The notes: generated by a model not told the origin, from the sequence alone. Counted from the first letter of the stretch, positions 38,301-50,214 are shown. The stretch is DNA of 64,000 nucleotides from Lasioglossum baleicum (GCF_051020765.1 NC_134943.1:4526001-4590000); one strand, 5' to 3'. A program made the numbers and translations.

Positions 38301-40829
38301 CAAATTCATATTTAGAACGAAAAAAATTCCGACGACTATGAGAGAGAGAGAGAGAGAGAGAGATATCTGAAGTTGTTTTGATCAATGTCAAGGTGGAGAT
38401 CTGTCGTCACGGGTGTTTGGATCATTGTCAACTCAGTGGGTCTGTTGGCCATTACATTCAAGAGCGGAAGGATCAGATACGACCGCAATACTCGCAGACC
38501 ACAGCACCGCCCACCATTCACGACGACGACAATAACAACGCCGAGAAGGACAACGCGAACACAGGAGGAGGAGCCGAGCAGCCTGAAGGCACCCTTTACG
38601 ACGATATCATTCAAAATGGTGACGAGGTGACCTCCATAGGAGGTCACTTCTCGGGTGTCGAAAAGTCGGTACCGAAGGCACAGGCGCAGACGAGCAACCG
38701 GCTACCGGCGCCAGTCGTCGAGACGACTGACGAGGAGATCCATCCGGACGATGACGATCCCTCGAGACCATTCATAGTAAATATACTCCACGCTTTTCAC
38801 TTTTTCCTCGTCCGGAAACTCACCTTTATCTGACAGTTCTAAAACAGCTAACACATTGTTTCATGCTGATTTTATGCATTTTTAACGAGTAAAGTTTGTA
38901 CTATGATTTCCGATCCACCCTGTATATATTAAATAATATTAAAAATTTGGATTAGGCAGACTCCTTGCACATTTGAACCTAGTAGTATTAGCTAACGGCC
39001 ATATCACGCTGCAATAAACCGATTCTCGTCCGATCATCGAAGTTAAAACAACGTTGAGCGTGGTTAGTACTTGGATGGGTGACTGCCTGGGAACACCACG
39101 TGCTGTTGGCTCTCTTTTTATATTTTTATCCACATTATTGAAATTATTAAGAATTATTATTGATAAAAATAAAAATTATTATTACTATTAATGAGAATTG
39201 TTATTAATTATTATTAATTACAATAGTGGATAAAAATATAAAGGGAGAGCCAACAGCACGTGGTGTTCCCAGGCGGTCACCCATCCAAGTACTAACCACG
39301 CTCAACGTTGTTTTAACTTCGATGATCGGACGAGAATCGGTTTATTGCAGCGTGATATGGCCGTTGACTACTACTATGTACTAGGTTCAAATGTGCAAGA
39401 AGTTCTACCTAACCAAAATTTTTAATATTATTTAATACATACAGAGTGGACTGGAAATCGTATTACAATGTTTTTTCATCCGGGGCATCGTTTTCGAGAA
39501 AATCGATTTTGAAAATGCAGTAAATGCGCGTGCTATTAGATAGGCATCGTCTGATGCGTCTGATCATGACCAACCAATTCTACTTCCTGCATGTACTAAA
39601 GCACGCGGACCAGACTAATCTGTAAACTCGATTTTCTCGAAAACGGGACGTCAAACGAAAAATTCTATTCCTTTTTTCCGATATATTTTTACATATAGAA
39701 TCATCCCCCAGCTCAGTTGTACTACGACTTCCGGTCCATCCTGTATATTAACCCATAGCACTCGAATGGTGACTCTGAGGCGTCAGTAAAAATTGTTGTA
39801 CCATTATTCAAAATATTGTTTACATTATTCAATATTTTGGTATCTAAAAAATTACTACACATTTAGGTATTGTATGAGGTATTATACCAATTTAATATCC
39901 ATAAAATTGAAAAAGGTGCAATTTAAAATAGCAAAAATATTAGGAAAAATTAAACATACTATTATATTATTTTCAACCTACTAAACATAATAGGGAAGAT
40001 AATAAATTTCTATTTCACTCCAGTTTGTTGCAATTCGGCTAAGAAATTTTGATTTTGCATAAAGATTCTCAGTCTAATTATTAGTGATAAAGAAAATTTT
40101 CGTTATATACAGGGTGTTGAGCGACAACGACGTAATAAGAATTGTGATATCTGGAAATAAGGAATATCTGAAACGCAGTTGTTCTAGTACCGAGCCTCTC
40201 CAATCGTCCACGATTACAAAGAATTTATGTTCTGTGCCCACAAAGAGATCGTTTGTTTGCAGGATCCTCAAAGAGTGACGCGATACGAGAGCGACCAAGA
40301 ACAGTTCCCTCACGGTCCTCGGAATCTCGAAGGGGACAACGTGGCGGCGCCGGTGACACCTCTCACGTCTCCGAGCGGCAGACGAAAGAGGTCTGTCGTA
40401 GTGTCCGATCGAAAGATCCGTAGCGCGGACGTCGGCGTGAGTGGTTTGTACGAAGTGATCTCCGAGGCGGATCTGGCCTTCAGCCCGGACACTCACGCGG
40501 AAGCGGTAACGGTCTTCCAAGGTAGAATACGCGAGGAGGTGGTTTACGGCATCTGTCTGCCGATGCCCGGGTTCAGCGCGCTTTTCATCGTCGTGGCACT
40601 GTCCGCTGTGATTTCTGCATTGGTCGCCGGCGCGATGCTTCATCGGCTGCAGGCGCAAAGGGAAGCAGTCGACAGCAGAAAGAACAATAGAGCCGTACAC
40701 ACAACCAACGGTTGGCTACTATACGGGCTGCTGCGTGTGCGATGCACGACGAGACCGGCTCATCCGGAACAGATCCAACCAAAACAGACGAACTCGGTCG
40801 CAGCGAGCCCCTCGGTCGAAAGGGGTTGA
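35384..40829 (+). CDS. ZP-domain transmembrane protein, apical matrix type (exons 2-7; start uncertain)
   Basis: Six exons join in frame: 35384-35628, 36068-36261, 37020-37142, 37612-37826, 38393-38776 and 40263-40829. They encode 575 residues after an unresolved N-terminus. The ZP domain runs from MCGKDHMDVHLSF in the first exon to the Cys-rich CRHGCLDHC in the fifth. It includes SSKGQHADPRCVYVPP, VVVQYDKDLLEVWDEAKRLR and GCVLRPKMISRFLK. An acidic, low-complexity linker follows. Then come a furin-type site RRKR|S in the last exon, a transmembrane helix (FSALFIVVALSAVISALVAG) and a short tail. Insect proteins of this plan are secreted apically, cut, and anchor extracellular matrix to epidermal cells during cuticle shaping. 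The sequence is close to, but distinct from, the dusky-like neighbour facing it. The Drosophila gene cypher (CG15020), which as I recall lies near dusky-like, is the likeliest counterpart, but this is memory and not shown by the sequence. The intron before the last exon holds the 5S palindrome. Confidence 0.88.
38340..38362 (+). repeat. (GA)n microsatellite just upstream of a splice acceptor
   Basis: About eleven GA units end 30 bases before the acceptor at 38,393. A purine run this close displaces the usual pyrimidine tract, leaving only TTGTTTTGATCAATGTCAAG in front of the exon, so this acceptor is weak. Confidence 0.7.
38991..39110 (+). rRNA. 5S rRNA-like gene, copy 1 (probably pseudogene or dispersed copy)
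   Basis: About 120 nt reading GCTAACGGCCATATCACGCT at the 5' end, CTCGTCCGATCATCGAAGTT in the middle and TACTTGGATGGGTGACTGCC then TGGGAACACC near the 3' end. This is a full-length 5S rRNA by pattern. The internal pol III box C (TTGGATGGGTGAC) is intact, whereas box A is altered (AAGTTAAAACAACG in place of the usual AAGTTAAGCAACG). A T run (TCTCTTTTTATA) follows and could end transcription. The altered positions and the palindromic setting argue for a dispersed or dead copy. Confidence 0.75.
39249..39368 (-). rRNA. 5S rRNA-like gene, copy 2, opposite strand
   Basis: It is nearly identical to copy 1 when inverted and shares its AAGTTAAAACAACG change, so the two arose from one already altered ancestor. 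It keeps GACCGCCTGGGAACACC, which copy 1 has as GACTGCC, so this copy is closer to the norm there. The 5' end reads GTCAACGGCC. The terminator-like T run is interrupted (CTCCCTTTATATTTTT). The two copies face each other across 138 bp. Confidence 0.72.
39440..39749. mobile_element. Palindromic MITE (CAGRGTGGACYGGAAATCGTA ends), about 310 bp
   Basis: The left end CAGAGTGGACTGGAAATCGT is inverted as ACGACTTCCGGTCCATCCTG near 39,725-39,745. An inner pair GTTTTCGAGAAAATCGATTT / AACTCGATTTTCTCGAAAAC lies at about 39,489 and 39,625. A further partial end of the same family (TACTATGATTTCCGATCCAC then CCTGTATA) lies at about 38,898-38,926, on the other side of the 5S palindrome. Noncoding. Confidence 0.6.
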
Positions 40830-43800
40830 CCGAGATTCGACGATCATACCTTTTGGAAATAATCGGCGTGTGCCTCCGAGAGAGAGAGAGAGAGACAATG
40901 TGCAATAATATACTGTACAAATTACTTTAAGTGCGTGCGATTGCGCGCGAGAGAGTTCTCTGACGGACCATTGTTCCGAGGATCCTTCGGGGTGTTTCCT
41001 CTTAGAGAGAGAAAGAGTACGAGACAGAGTGCGTGATGATGCGGAGAGAATGTGTCCGAAACGGTGCGCTTGATGCGGAACTCCTTCTAGAGACTATAGT
41101 TACTTTTAATAGGTGTTTCAATGAGGGTGTCTTTTCTTAATCAGAAACTGAAACATCGATGATGCTTCCGTTTCTGGCTAGTTGGTATTGGGTAAGTAAG
41201 TACTTTCGGAGAATATTGTTCAGGAAATTTGTAAAAGAGAAAGGACAATGCGACAGCCGACGCTGTGAATATTGTAAAAACTCTATAACCATGATGATTG
41301 CGGATTAGGAAACTGTGTTTCTTCGTTCGACGGATCGGAGATCGCCGAAGCAGGATTACGCTGCTTGCCACGGGTGCATCGCTTTCCTTAGATAATTTAA
41401 GAACGGAGCGCATTAACACACTTTGGATTCTGTAGAATATATAACATATATGCGCGAGTAATTACGAAAGGGATCTAAATTTCTTACTTTTTATAAATAT
41501 ATATATATAATACAAAATATATTTAATTAAAATATGCATATATCTGTGGTTAGATCACTTTCATAATCGCCGGCATATACATATGTAAACTAAAGCGATT
41601 TACGAGAATCTATTTTCTGTACGTAAGTCATCTATATATCTGATAGATTTATACATATTTAATTATCGATTTACTAGGGATGCTGCTATGGATATACACT
41701 TATAGTCTCACAAGTTAGAAGAGACGGAGAGTATAGCATTCTCCTGCGAAGCGTCCTCGACGAACTGCAACGATCGAAATCCCGAGCCGGAAGACCAATG
41801 TTTCTCCAAGATAGTAATTCTTACGGAAACTATGTATCGGAAGAATTGAAAAATATATAAGAAACTGGAGATCATGGGATATTTTATGGGAATACTTTGA
41901 TTGGGATCGCGCGTCGAATCTTTTCTAACTTGACGAGCTATGGCAATTACGATTGAAAATAAAATAAAAAAGTTAGTACAAACGATTACTGTAATTTATA
42001 TTTAACAAAGGTTTCGTACGGAATACTCTCGAAATTAGAGAATCTAGTATTTATTATAGGAGGTTGAGTCTAATAAATCGTTCAAGTCGAATTCTATACT
42101 AACTTTAAAGTTGTTCTATCGACGCGTGTTTGATAGAAGACGCTATCGCACTCGATCGATCTAACGTCGAAGTAACAGCACCTCTAGAACTAGCCCCAAA
42201 GAGGCTGAATGTACTAATACCTAACTGAGCATAGGAAAGAAATGGTGAATATTCTCAAGAGAGTTTGACAACTGGGAAGATCAAGTCTCTTATATTTTCA
42301 ATAATGTATATCTCTAGGATAATGCAGGAGCTCGATATATTTTAGTGGATACCTCAACGCATTTTAACCTTCCGTTGACACGCGAATATAATTAACTACA
42401 TAGTAGCACTGTATATCAGAAAGGTTTCTCTCATCGTTCAATAATTTCGGACTAATGTATCATACCTCTTCGCTCCCTTCGCGCGCGCGTTTTATAGTCT
42501 TCTCCCCGCTAGTGCCAATCGAAGGTTAGTGGTCATTCACCGTCGCGGGCCTTTTATGTTAGGCGACTAGAGCGTAGAAACAATTATTTAAGAACTTTTC
42601 GAGCACGACCCGCGTTTCGAGGACGACGTTCGCCTGATTACCATGGACGGTACTTAGAACCTTGAAATACCACATATACGTAATTATGCATATAAGTAAG
42701 AAGCGTATATTTGGAGAACATTATCTCGCAGAAAGGGTTTATCTGTTTGGAGTGCTGTTGCGGTCGTACGGAAAAACGGAAGAAGCTTTTTGTACAGGAG
42801 AACGAAACTTCCCCAGATTCCTCTATTTTTCCACTTTGTCTTTGTAATAAAAAGAAACGGATGTCTTCTCCTGAGAGAAAGGTTAATTAACGCGACGCGA
42901 CGGTTCGAACGGGTAATTGTTTATTTACTCGATATTTTCGAACGACGCTAGACCAGCGATATCGCGTTGTATCGTTTCTTAAATATACAAATCTATGTGT
43001 ACACGCGTCAGAAACGAAATGGCGAAGCAGACTTTTTGAAATCGGGGCGACGCGATGCGTAGCATGGAATCGGTGCTGCTCCGAGCGATAGGAACAAAAG
43101 GTTAAGTCGATTGTTGATCGAGACGTTCTGTTTTTATTTAACATAAATCAATGATAATGCCAATAAATGTATTTACAGCACCTTAACCGATTTCCACAGA
43201 TCCGACGTTTACTTTTTTCTTTCTCCCGAAAATATAGAAACTTCTACATATACTTATGTTCCCAATTTTTTTACGGATTCGTATAATATTCGGCGTCTTC
43301 GTGTAACAAAAATGGCAAGTATAATCGTAAACTTATTCGACTTACAAAAAAGATCGTTACCACGACGAATAACTTACCTAATGCTTAAGTTAACGTACAA
43401 CATTATATCGTAAACTGTTACATGCCATTACAAGCTACTGACTATTGCTTTACACATCTGACCTCGATTTCTCTTTTGTTTCCATTATACTCGCAATATA
43501 AAATCTTTCTATTTATTAGGTGATAGTAGAATGTGACACTATAAACATAACAGTACGTTCGTTTGTAATTGCAAATTGTTCCCTACGCTTTGAAAATGAT
43601 CAAGCTAGACGTATACAGTTCCTTTAATGATCTCTTGGCAGTCACTTACACGATTACAAGCCCGCAAGATACATCGTACGGATGACAAAGATCCTAAATA
43701 AATAACGCTACCGAAGATATTATTGCCAACAATATTTATAAAAAACGTTCCTCTTTAAACATAAAATATAGACTATTATCTCGCAACATTTCAGCCTTAC

Positions 43801-44604
43801 GTTGTAACCGAGTTACATGTCGTCCACATGTAACGGGTACAAGATTAAAACAGAAATACGTATAGAATACCCAAATACCATTGTGTCCCGGAATAATTGT
43901 TAACAAGGATGTCGTGAGCGCAGTGTTTGATTATCTTTGACTAAATCTTCTCTCTCTCTCTCTCTCTCCCTCTCGTAGGTGACTATGAACAGCGTGAATG
44001 TTCACCATAACGCAGCACAAATCCATATTGTTTTATTGTTCAGACGCGAAAGCACGTAGCTAGAGAGTATCCTATTTATTTCGTTGCGAACGAGGTGCAT
44101 AGTGTACACTCTATCGGATAGAGTCTATCCGGTACGTGCCGGTGTACAGAATCGTGCTTGCAACATTCTGTAGCCTCTACAATACCTGTAATGGATCGGC
44201 CAAGGGGACCGGTTTGCGCGAGAATCGAACGGAGTGTAGGTACAGCTTAAAAGTTTCGAAGACGCGATCTCGATGATCCGAAAATAAGCGCGTACGCGCG
44301 CAAGCGCAAGCGCGAAACAAGAAACCCGATCACCAAAGTTCCTTTCTACGTATAACTACTAATCGGAATCTGGCGACCTTCATTGAGCAACTCTGTCTGT
44401 GTCGAAGTTCGGCTTTCTCGTTTCATCTACTTTCTGCACGAGCGAACGGAGCCTCCTGCTACGGTTCACCGTTCGTTCGCTTCGATGAACGATCCTCTAC
44501 GAAAGTCATCCCGAGCGAGTCTCGCTCCGAAAAAACTTAGCGGATACAAAAAATAATAGCGCCGATCGGCGACGCGCGTCCCTTTCGGGCCTGTGGCAGT
44601 AGAA
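40830..44604. other. Shared 3' flank between two convergent ZP genes
   Basis: The stop codons at 40,829 (+) and 44,605 (-) face each other across 3.8 kb. Plus-strand AATAAA-type polyadenylation signals occur near 41,958 and 43,162. Minus-strand equivalents (TTTATT) occur near 44,030 and 44,068. Microsatellites are present: (GA)n near 40,875, (TA)n near 41,497 and (TC)n at about 43,946-43,972. Long 3'UTRs of both genes probably fill much of it. I see no further gene. Confidence 0.5.
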
Positions 44605-47600
44605 CTATGAGTAGAAACACGTCCTCGTCGATTTCTTCGTCGCGTTCTGCTCCCCGTTGTAGTAGGTCGCGACCTTTCTAGCCTTTCCCGAGAACGGTCT
44701 TAACCGTAGACAGAGGTAGGTGGAGAGGATGCACGAGGACAGCAGCACGGCGAGAAGTACTATTAGGGTGATGGCGAACCCGGGTGTAGTCATGCAAATC
44801 ATCGCGGAGGTTGCGGTGTTCTCGTTACGAACCGGGAACACCATGGTAGGTCCGTTGGACTCTGCATTGTTCGACTCGTCGATGGAGAAGGTTAAGTCGC
44901 CCGTCGAGACGACGCGAATTATCCGATTCACACCAACAGCCTTTTGGGGCGCTGGGACTATTTCTCGAGATTTTCTCCGCCTTTCATCCCGAGGACGCCC
45001 GGCTGCAGCTTGCAGATATGCCTCCAGCGGAAGCGGAATAGGAGGCGGGATACCGTAACTGGAATCGGGATGGCCGCTAGACGGAGAATGATGATGATTC
45101 TCGAGAAGCCCCTGGGACTCTAGTAACAGAGGGGACTCGGAGCACTGCTCGGGACACTGGTACCGGCAGATTTGTATGGTGCACTGGAAGTGCACCTCCA
45201 TCGAGTCTGGGAACTTGAACGCCTGGAAGTGGGCGTAGGAGAGGACCGACGCTGATGCGCCGAAATTCTTGATCTTGGTGAACCGCGACATCAGCTTCGG
45301 TCTCGTGATACAGCCTCTTTGATCTACCAGCTGTATCGGGGCACGTTTTCCGTCGTGAGCCAGACAGTTTCTCACGAGCATGTCGAACTTGGAGTCGTCG
45401 TCCTTAATCGCCAGGACCATCGTCATCGTTTGGCCGATCTTCACCAGCCCGGAGACCTCGGACGCCCACGGTCCCTTGCCCACCTGTATCTGCATCCAGC
45501 AGCCCACGTTGTCACCCGCAAAGTCCGCTCGCACCACGTCCAACATGTCGACGGGGAACGGACGGAAGGTAACAGATTTCTCGTAGAGATCGTGCCAAGT
45601 GCAGCGCAGCTTGCGCGCCTGGTCCCAAACTTCTTGAACTTGCGGATCGTATTGCACCACGATTATATTCTCGAAGTACGTTCCCGACCCGGATTCGGCG
45701 CCGTACCCGTATAAACCATTCTCCGTATTGCCAGCTGTGCCGCATGCATGAATGCTAATCTCGAAGTTCACCGACGTGCGTCCTAAACCCGCCGGCAGGT
45801 GCACGCAGTTGACGTTGCTGTAGTGGCCTTTGCTGAACACTATGCCGTAGAACGGCTTGTCGAAGCCGAGGTACACCTTCATCAGATTCTTCTCGCACTT
45901 CACGTCCAGCGAGATGATCTTCGGCATATCGGGCGTGGGTGCTGGCCAAGGTTCCACGCCTACCGCCGAACTGATGCCGCCACCTGTCGTGTAGATCTTG
46001 TCGATGGCTTCCGAAGGTGTCTTAGAAGGCGGCAAAGGCGGAGGCGGGCCGTGATAAGCGACGTTGTGGTGTGGTCTTGGATGAGGAAGACCCAAGCTTC
46101 CTCGACTCGGTGGCATAGGCAGCGGATGACCCCGAAGACCACCTGGCTTGTAGTGGTTGCTGCCTGCATCTTTCTCTCCCAGTGATTCCAACGCTAATTG
46201 ATCGGGGGTGTTGATGTCGTTGTCTTGTCGATTCAACGCAGAATTGTCATTCCGATTGTCTTCGCCAGGTATCGCTTCAACAACCTCCACATCCTCCGCT
46301 CCAGCCAGCTGCGAACACGAAGAGGAACGTCGTTACAGGGATGCTGTGTTACCGGGCGAAACGGCCCGTAAAATACTTTGTAGAACATCGGCCAGGTAGA
46401 AAGGGATAAACGGCGAGAAAGTGTGAAAGTAGATTGATGTTGTCGGGCTGCATAATTTGCAGAGGCGTGAGTTCTTTCCGAATGGACCGCCTTTTATCCG
46501 AGACGAGCCCGCAACCGCAATCATCGAATGCCGGTACATACCGCACTCCCCTAAATTATCATGTAACGATCCGTGAATTCACTCCGTACGATCGCAACGA
46601 AAAAATTACCATAAACTCGACGTGTTAACGACAGGACGTGTCACACACAGACAGTATGAAGTCCTCGCATTAAAACGATCGTACATACATCCGAGAGCTT
46701 GTATTCCTCGAGCGTGGATTATGGCGGATCATTATTATTAAAACGATGAAAAATTTTGTTGTGCCGTTATGCATTCAGTTAGAGAACTCGATCTAGCATA
46801 AGTACGGGCCCGGGCTGCGCAAAACGCAATAGTCAATTATATTTGTACAACAACTACATGCCGCAGCGTTTTCGCAAATGCCATAAAATCCCGTGCATAA
46901 TAAGCTTATAAAGAGCACGTTATACGTCCGCTGTTAAGTATACAAGGGAATCAGGTATTTTTTACGATCGTTGTAATGCGCACCCCCATTCCACCGGGGC
47001 CAGAACGAGCAAGGAATCCCGCGATTTTACGGTGCTTCAATCAAATTTCGCGCGGGCCGTGTACTTTCGGCGAGTATAAATAATCGATTTTTTTCGGGTG
47101 CCCGATGTGGGAAGATTACCGGTGAACCGGGGTAGAGAAGAGGGGATCGGCGATAGAGGAGGCCCTGGGACCGTCGCAAAAAGAGATGCAATTTTTCATA
47201 AGCGGTCTCTCGAAGATCCGCTCGGAGCGCTATCTCGTACGCATTCCTGATGGCCAATATGGAAGACAACAGTGTCCGACCAACAAACCCGTTCTGACTG
47301 TTCGACGAATGACGGGTTCGGAGAGCCGGGTTGAGAAGGGGCGACCAAACGACGGAATAGGAGCATATCGGGGCCTGTTCGCCAGCCTAGTGGCTGATTG
47401 CGTCACGCGTGACCCTGGGGCATAACGGACCACCCGTGTCTTTAGCCTTAGGTCAATCGGTCAGCCTCAGCCGCTTCAGATACAACGCGGGTTCGGTTTT
47501 CCGGCTGTACCTTATCTTGCGGCTGTTGGCTTTCCAGCCTACGCGTTCCCATAATTCGACGAAAGCTTACTGGGTCACCTGTGAACGAACTCGTGACGGA

Positions 47601-50174
47601 TTTCGATGACGGCGCGGCCTGCCTGCGCGCGGCCGACTGTAAAAGACGATGACCGTCCTTCGAGAGAAACCGCAACGGCCAGACCAGACGGAATGGGACG
47701 GGGCGCCCGTCGGTTTGCATATCTCGTTCTCCTTTTCGAGAGACACAGAGACCGAGAGACAAAATCAAACCGCGCGCGCGTCTGCCAAACGATTTCCGTC
47801 CCGGGAAACGTAATCACTTAATCGTCCCGGGCAACGATAATAATGTTGTCTCCGCACTCCGTAGCGGTAATGACGTAATTAATTTTCTGTTACGACGTGA
47901 CCGAAGATTGATATCGCGTTGAAGGCAGCATTCGACAAAAAGGGAAAATTATAGTAACGCTGGAAGAGTAATAATTATCCGTCGCGCTCCGAGAAGTCTC
48001 TCTTGTATCTCGAGGTGCTTCTATCATCTTAGAAGGCATTTCATTCATCTACTATCTCCTCCATTCACCTGTTCCAGCCTCCGCAAGAACTATCGCGCCT
48101 CGTTGCAGACCGTCTGCGAGTCTTTCCGCGTGTTACCGTGAAAGATTTTTATGGAGCTCGAATGAATCGTTATCTTGCAAGACCGAATCTGATTACTTCG
48201 GGGTAATATTATTCCAAGATTCGAGTCGGGTTCTGTCTCTACTTTGAAATGCAGATTATGACGTATTACTCGGAGTGTATGTTAATTGCAAAAATTTTAT
48301 CTCGAGGAAATGGAAAGTTATAAATCTTTATTACTTAAATAGCCGTGTGATGAACTTGCGTTGCTCTTTATACAAAATGTTGCTATCTACATTAAAATGA
48401 TGAGAAAATGTGGTTTCGTTTAATATTCAGCCTAAGCTTCATAGCTAATTATTGGGTACTATATTAACATACACGTTTAACCTAAAACTCATATGAAAAT
48501 ATTCTGAAGCTATGTTGTACTTAAATAACGATAACTATATAATATTTTAAAGCAATACTTTTTTAATGACTTTTATAATATGATTAAAAGTAACTAGCCA
48601 CAACTCAGACAGAAAACAGTGTACGATTACTTAATCGTTCTTTTATAAATATTACAAAATTTAGAAAAACTGATAATCTTTCCAAAAGAAATATTCAGAG
48701 ATTCTTCAACATCTGCCTTTCCCAGAGACTGCACGACTAACTGCACAATTCCAAAAAGATGGATATAAAAAAATAAAGAAGTACATAACAGGCGACTACT
48801 TAATCATTTTCTTCTTGGTAAATGCTACAACGATTGAAAAAAATCCGATCATGTTTCCAATGAAAATATTTTCCAAAATATTCAGAGAGTCTTCGAACAT
48901 CAACGTCTGAAGCTTGCCTAGAAATTGGACAATTTCAAAAAGAGCGAGATTCCCTTGAGAAACGTTTGAGCCGTCGGAGACGTAGCTGCATATAAAATCG
49001 AAGAAAAGGCAAACGAAGTCAATCTAAAAATTGCCGTTGCTGACACGAATATTTGAAGTGGCTCGGTGGTCTCGAAGAATGAGCGTGGTTCGAAAAGGAA
49101 ACGCGGGAGGGGGAGGAGGGGTCTCGAAGGGGGGAAAAAAGGTAGAGAACGAATTAAAGTCGTGTGGGTCCCCAAGAATCCAGGATGGGAACCGGCAGGA
49201 TCAGGGGAACCGGTAGTTTAATGTGCAATTTTTGCGCGCAATCTTGTAAGACCGATTCCGTGGCGAAGGCTCTGACGGTAAAACGTTACTTCGTAGTAGA
49301 CGTGGATGAGCCGGATCGAAACGCCGCGCACCATTTCAAGACATCGACCGGGCCTCTCGAGTCGCCCTTAGCTCTGGGTCAGAGCACTGGGTAACGGCAT
49401 TACAGGCTATGTACCCACCGCGAATCTGGGTTATAATGTAGTAATTACCCACGCAGACATACCGACCTACCCCCCTTGAAACGTCGCCGCGTGTTCTTCT
49501 TTACTTCCCGGCGGTTTTTGACCATCCATTCAACAACTCGCGCACGACGCCGCCTTTAACACAGAAACAGCCGCTCCTCTGCGCTGAATTTTAACGAGAC
49601 GCAATAAGGCCCTTGTAATCTTTCATACTAGGCCGCCGACGTTTATGGTAATTCGCATTTTTACACAACGATTTCGGAATGCTGAATAATTAACGCTTTA
49701 CCCGTCGAAGGGGCCATGCCGGTTTTTCGTTTTCCAAAATTCGATTTTTCTGTTTTCGCATTTTGTTTAAGTATAAATGTTGTAGAATATGTGTGTGCGG
49801 AAGAATTTGCTCGAATTCATAAAATTAACGTAGTTAGTTGAATCTTTAAGCGATTGATCACGAAATCGTTTGACTCGAAATTTTTAGAGAATCTTCATCA
49901 CATACCCTGTTATCGCTTGAACCAAAAATTTTTTAAACCCATCAGTTTTTTCTTATATTTTTAACCGGATTTTTAATTTCTTTTGGTTCGAACCGTAACA
50001 TATCTTCACACTGATTAATGAACAACTTCATTTTTTGTTTCCGATCAGTAAAATGACGAGAATCACGATTAGAGTATTACACAGTTGATTAAATTTTATA
50101 TCAAAATTATTTATATCAAAACTACTTACCCCCTTCAACAAGAGGCAGGCAAAAATGAAGATTCGCCACCGCAT
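44605..50174 (-). CDS. dyl: Dusky-like/miniature ZP-domain protein, complete in two coding exons
   Basis: Coding exons are 50130-50174 and 44605-46308, giving 582 residues. Exon 1 encodes only MRWRIFIFACLLLKG. With the next residues LAGAED it makes a typical signal peptide, and both exon ends are phase 0 with a GTAAGT donor and a TTCGCAG acceptor. A Pro-rich stretch (about 72-112, including GPPPPLPP) precedes the ZP domain, about residues 146-404. Its landmarks include ISLDVKCEKNLMKVYLGF, GIVFSKGHYSNVNCVHLPAG, VVQYDPQVQEVWDQARKLRC, GCWMQIQVGKGPWASEVSGL and CRYQCPEQC. A furin-type site RRRK|S lies at 458-461 and a membrane helix at about 526-548, followed by a short tail. The Drosophila relatives miniature, dusky and dusky-like link apical matrix to the epidermal cell surface in wing, bristle and denticle shaping. 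I chose dusky-like among them from overall recall; miniature or dusky is possible. A noncoding leader exon must lie upstream, because an acceptor (TTTTTGCAG) sits at 50,215. Confidence 0.85.
46309..50129 (-). other. Intron 1 of the dusky-like gene (3.8 kb)
   Basis: Delimited by the phase-0 donor at 50,129 and acceptor at 46,309. The GC-rich patch at 47.0-47.8 kb is open in many frames on both strands without resembling a protein. The rest is AT-rich. Large 5' introns with conserved enhancers are common in cuticle-shaping genes, but nothing specific is visible. Confidence 0.6.
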
Positions 50175-50214
50175 ACCGTATTAGCGTCCACGGTGGTGCA
50201 CTACGAAAGTGCGA
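50175..50214 (-). other. 5'UTR part of the signal-peptide exon, dusky-like gene
   Basis: On the minus strand GTGTTTTTGCAG precedes 50,214, giving a 40-base untranslated lead-in before the ATG at 50,174. An acceptor here implies at least one noncoding exon further upstream at higher coordinates, perhaps in the CpG-rich block at 53.6-54.4 kb. Confidence 0.5.

Larger units (their letters stand above)
38927..39437. repeat. About 510-bp palindrome carrying two opposed 5S rRNA-like genes
   Basis: The left arm and the inverted right arm match with few differences from the AT-rich outer ends (ATTAAATAATATTAAAAATT), through a unique block (TTGCACATTTGAACCTAGTA) and a whole 5S-like gene, to an AT-rich centre near 39,180 (TATTTTTATCCAC against GTGGATAAAAATA). 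Outside each arm lies an end of another MITE family (ACTGGAAATCGTA type). It lies in the intron between 38,776 and 40,263. Confidence 0.8.
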
